A stretch of 64,000 bases of DNA, from the NCBI RefSeq assembly GCF_004001045.1, contig NZ_BIMK01000028.1:1-64000 (forward strand). Reading direction: 5' to 3'. Origin of the DNA: Paenibacillus chibensis. GTDB taxonomy: Bacteria > Bacillota > Bacilli > Paenibacillales > Paenibacillaceae. Positions within the stretch are counted from its first letter, which is position 1. Every line of letters starts with the position of its first letter. The translations under genes were made by a program, and so were the position numbers. This document shows positions 61,667 to 64,000 of this stretch, piece by piece. The notes under the pieces are model-generated. The model made no database searches. It worked only from the letters and a program-made list of their open reading frames with translations, and was not told the origin of the DNA.

Positions 61667-64000
61667 ATGAAAAACAAAGCCTGATCATCTTGGCGGGAAT
61701 TGTCCTGATCGTGATTCTGCCGGTCTGTCTGATCGTCCAATTGATTATCTCATCAGGCGAAGGTCCAAACGCCAGCCAAGGCAGGCTGAATTTGAGCAGC
61801 TGGGACTTTGCCCGGGACGGATCCGTTCAACTGACGGGGGAGTGGGAGTTTTACCGCTCACAGCTTTTGACACCGGAGGATTTTCATGAAAAAGGTGGAG
61901 GAGCAGCCCAGCCGCCGAAGCTGACGGGAATGGTCGATCTGCCTGGCAGATGGAATGATTACATTGGGGAGCATGATCGTTCAACCGCCGAAGGATATGC
62001 CACGTTTCGTTTGCGGATTCATTAAAAAAATGCCGACGAAGCGATATATGGAATCCGTACCGTGAATATCCGGACAGCAAACCGGATTTTTATTAATGGC
62101 CATGAGGTGGGCGCAAGCGGGAAGCCGGGGATCGACGCCACGAATGAGCGCCCGGATAACATCCCTTACGTCGGATTTTCCAGCATAACGGGGGACGAGG
62201 CGGAAATCATCGTTCAGGTATCGAATCATGCCTACGCTTCGGGCGGCATATTCGCCCCCCTTGTATTTGGCGACAAAGCGTCGGTCATGCGGAGCAGGGA
62301 GCTGGATCTGCTGATCGACCTCATGTCGGCAGCGGGCTTCCTGATTCCCGCGCTGTACATTCTCGTGCTGTACCAGCTGCATAAAAAGGAGCCTTCGCTG
62401 CTGTATCTCGGCCTGTTTTGCCTATTCGCTTTAATGTATGTTTTGATGCATGGCGAGAAGCTGCTGGGTAACTTATGGCCGGGCTTGGATTACGATTGGT
62501 TCATGAAAATCCAGCTGTTTTCATCGGCATTAATTTATTTTTTCCTGCTGCGGTATGTCGCCGTGGCGGTAAAAGGGTCGATCCCGCGAACGGTATTAAG
62601 GATATGCGATGCGGCGACAGCGGCAGTAGCAGCAATGGCTCTGGCGCTTCCACCGCTTGTGTTCTCTAAAATGGAGCCGCTTTTGCTTACATATTCGCTG
62701 ACGGCCGTCAGCTACATTGCCTTTGCGATGGTTCGCGGAATACGCAGGCAATCCGAGGATGCGGGCTTGATGCTGATCGGGATGCTGAGCATTCTGATTA
62801 TTATTGTGGCAAACGTGCTGACCTTAATGGGATTATCCAACAGTTTAAAGCTCGTTCCTTATGAAATGCTCTTGTTCGTCATCACGCAGGCCCTGCTGCT
62901 ATCCCAGCGATTCTCCAGGGCTTTCGACGAGGTGGAGGAGCTCTCGCATAAGCTGCTCACACTGGACGGCTTGAAGGACGAATTCTTGGCCAATACTTCG
63001 CATGAGCTGCGGACGCCGCTGCACGGCATGGTTAACATTGCCCAATCCATGGTGGAAGGGGCTTCCGGCCAACTGAACCGGAAGCAGGCCAAGGATCTGG
63101 GGATGATCGTGACGACGGGGAAAAGACTCTCCGTGCTTATCAATGATATTTTGGATTTCGGAAAGCTGAAAAACGGAGAGATTTTGCTAAACCGGCAGCC
63201 GGTGGACCTCAAAGCCGTGACCCGTTCCGTCATGGAACTCACGCTGCATCTTGCCGGCAGCAAGCCGATTCGTTTCGAGGAGCTGTGGCCGGAGCATCTG
63301 CCTTTATTGGATATGGACGAGGAGCGCCTCCGGCAAATTCTGTACAATCTGCTCGGGAATGCCGTGAAGTTTACCTCCGCAGGCATCGTACGCATTGAGG
63401 CCAAGACACTGGACGGCGGAGGTCTGGTTCAAATCACGGTAACGGACACCGGAATCGGAATTGCTGATGACCGCCTGCAGGACATATTCAAGTCCTATGA
63501 ACAGATCGGCGCCGCAGCGGAAAGGGAATACAGCGGTACCGGACTTGGACTTAACATTACCAAGAAGCTCGTCGAGCTTGGGGGCGGGAACATATGGGCG
63601 GAGTCCGAGCCGGGAAGAGGGTCCTCCTTTCATTTTACCCTTCCTGTATCGAAGAAGCCGGGAACTGCGGACCAAGATAAAGGGACAAGCTTCGGGTCCG
63701 GAGCTTTCGAGGCCGGACGGGAAGAGGAAAGCCTGGCGGTTTCCGGCTTAGCGGAACCCAGCTCAACCCTACTGTTGGTCGATGACGATCCGGTCAATTT
63801 GCAGGCGCTTCGGGGACTGTTATCCGCCGAAAGCTGCAGGCTCATTTCCGTGAACAATGGCGCCGATGCCCTGAAGCAAATTCATTCGGGGCAGTCCATT
63901 GATCTGGTGATAACCGACTGGATGATGCCCGGCATGTCGGGTATCGAGCTCTGCCGCGCGGTGAGGCAGCAGTATTCCCCGTTTGAGATGCCTGTACTGA
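61667..64000 (+). pseudogene. 7TMR-DISM hybrid sensor histidine kinase, two lesions, runs off the window
   Basis: ATG 61667 follows AAAGGGG but reaches TGA after five codons. Adding one A to the tract at 61670-61674 restores MKKQSLIILAGIVLIVILPV, a proper signal anchor. The frame then meets TAA at 62023-62025 (probably TTA, Leu) and continues intact: extracellular 7TMR-DISM domain, seven membrane helices (about 62290-62910), HisKA with NTSHELRTPLHGM (phospho-His), HATPase with VTDTGIGIAD and GTGLGLNITKK, then a receiver domain (LLLVDDDPVN ... ITDWMMPGMSG) cut by the window end. Probably inactive unless the lesions are errors; an internal start at 62287 lacks a ribosome binding site. Confidence 0.82.

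Noticed and set aside
1-64000. CRISPR arrays, tRNA or rRNA genes, insertion sequences
   Set aside because: No regularly spaced repeats, cloverleaf sequences, rRNA segments or transposase genes were recognised on reading.

Overview
The window looks like a chromosomal stretch of a Paenibacillus-type Firmicute. The evidence is strong AGGAGG-type ribosome binding sites, a sigW-rsiW pair, the cdaA-cdaR-glmM-glmS block with a glmS ribozyme, YesN/LplA-like carbohydrate ABC systems, S-layer-homology (SLH) anchored secretion and many one-component regulators. No tRNA, rRNA, CRISPR array, insertion sequence or intact prophage was seen.

Layout. 1-11.2 kb is core: ppc, sigW-rsiW, cdaA-cdaR-glmM, then a promoter and glmS ribozyme leading into glmS. 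11.3-19.3 kb holds regulator/target pairs (MerR with a broken SDR gene, HxlR with an SRPBCC gene, TetR with a frameshifted MFS transporter), a secreted tyrosine phosphatase and small enzymes. 19.4-23.1 kb is a sugar ABC importer under a candidate CcpA site. 23.2-26.2 kb is a DMT transporter and metallophosphoesterase divergent from a DeoR regulator. 26.3-31.7 kb contains a YflT-like stress protein, a TetR with three identical operators around a quinone reductase-like gene, a DinB/GNAT pair, a lipoprotein, a tail-collar mini-protein and a MarR/FMN-reductase pair. 31.8-38.9 kb holds a broken DUF5684 gene, GH31, a second CD3324-family gene, two GNATs, an MCP, an esterase and a Cdd1-like protein. 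39.1-43.7 kb is a SWIM/SNF2 helicase pair. 43.8-47.9 kb is a large SLH-anchored S8 protease. 48-55.6 kb is a YesN-type response regulator lacking its N-terminus, a complete LplABC-type importer and a GH42 beta-galactosidase. 55.7-61.5 kb has LysR/tautomerase/SDR, a methyltransferase, small proteins and a sulfatase. The right end is a damaged 7TMR-DISM hybrid histidine kinase that runs off the window.

How genes work together. The core block links c-di-AMP synthesis (CdaA, CdaR) with amino-sugar precursor supply (GlmM, GlmS). Two importers feed sugar catabolism; the one at 49.6-53.4 kb sits directly upstream of a beta-galactosidase. Neither importer has its own ATPase here, so a shared MsmX-type ATPase elsewhere is expected.

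The most interesting signals are cis-regulatory. (1) Both CD3324-family genes have a long hairpin with the same CATGCAA/TTGCATG core at a similar distance upstream, each overlapping a short ORF. (2) The two promoters of the LplABC-type cluster share an upstream element at exactly the same distance from TATAAT. (3) Three copies of one TetR palindrome surround its target, the third just ahead of a terminator. (4) A perfect sigma-W promoter lies between sigW and rsiW. (5) Helically phased repeats lie at the metallophosphoesterase start site. Separately, at least five genes carry inactivating lesions, one of them a truncation at the 5' edge of the S8 protease gene. These may be real decay or assembly errors, and raw reads would decide.
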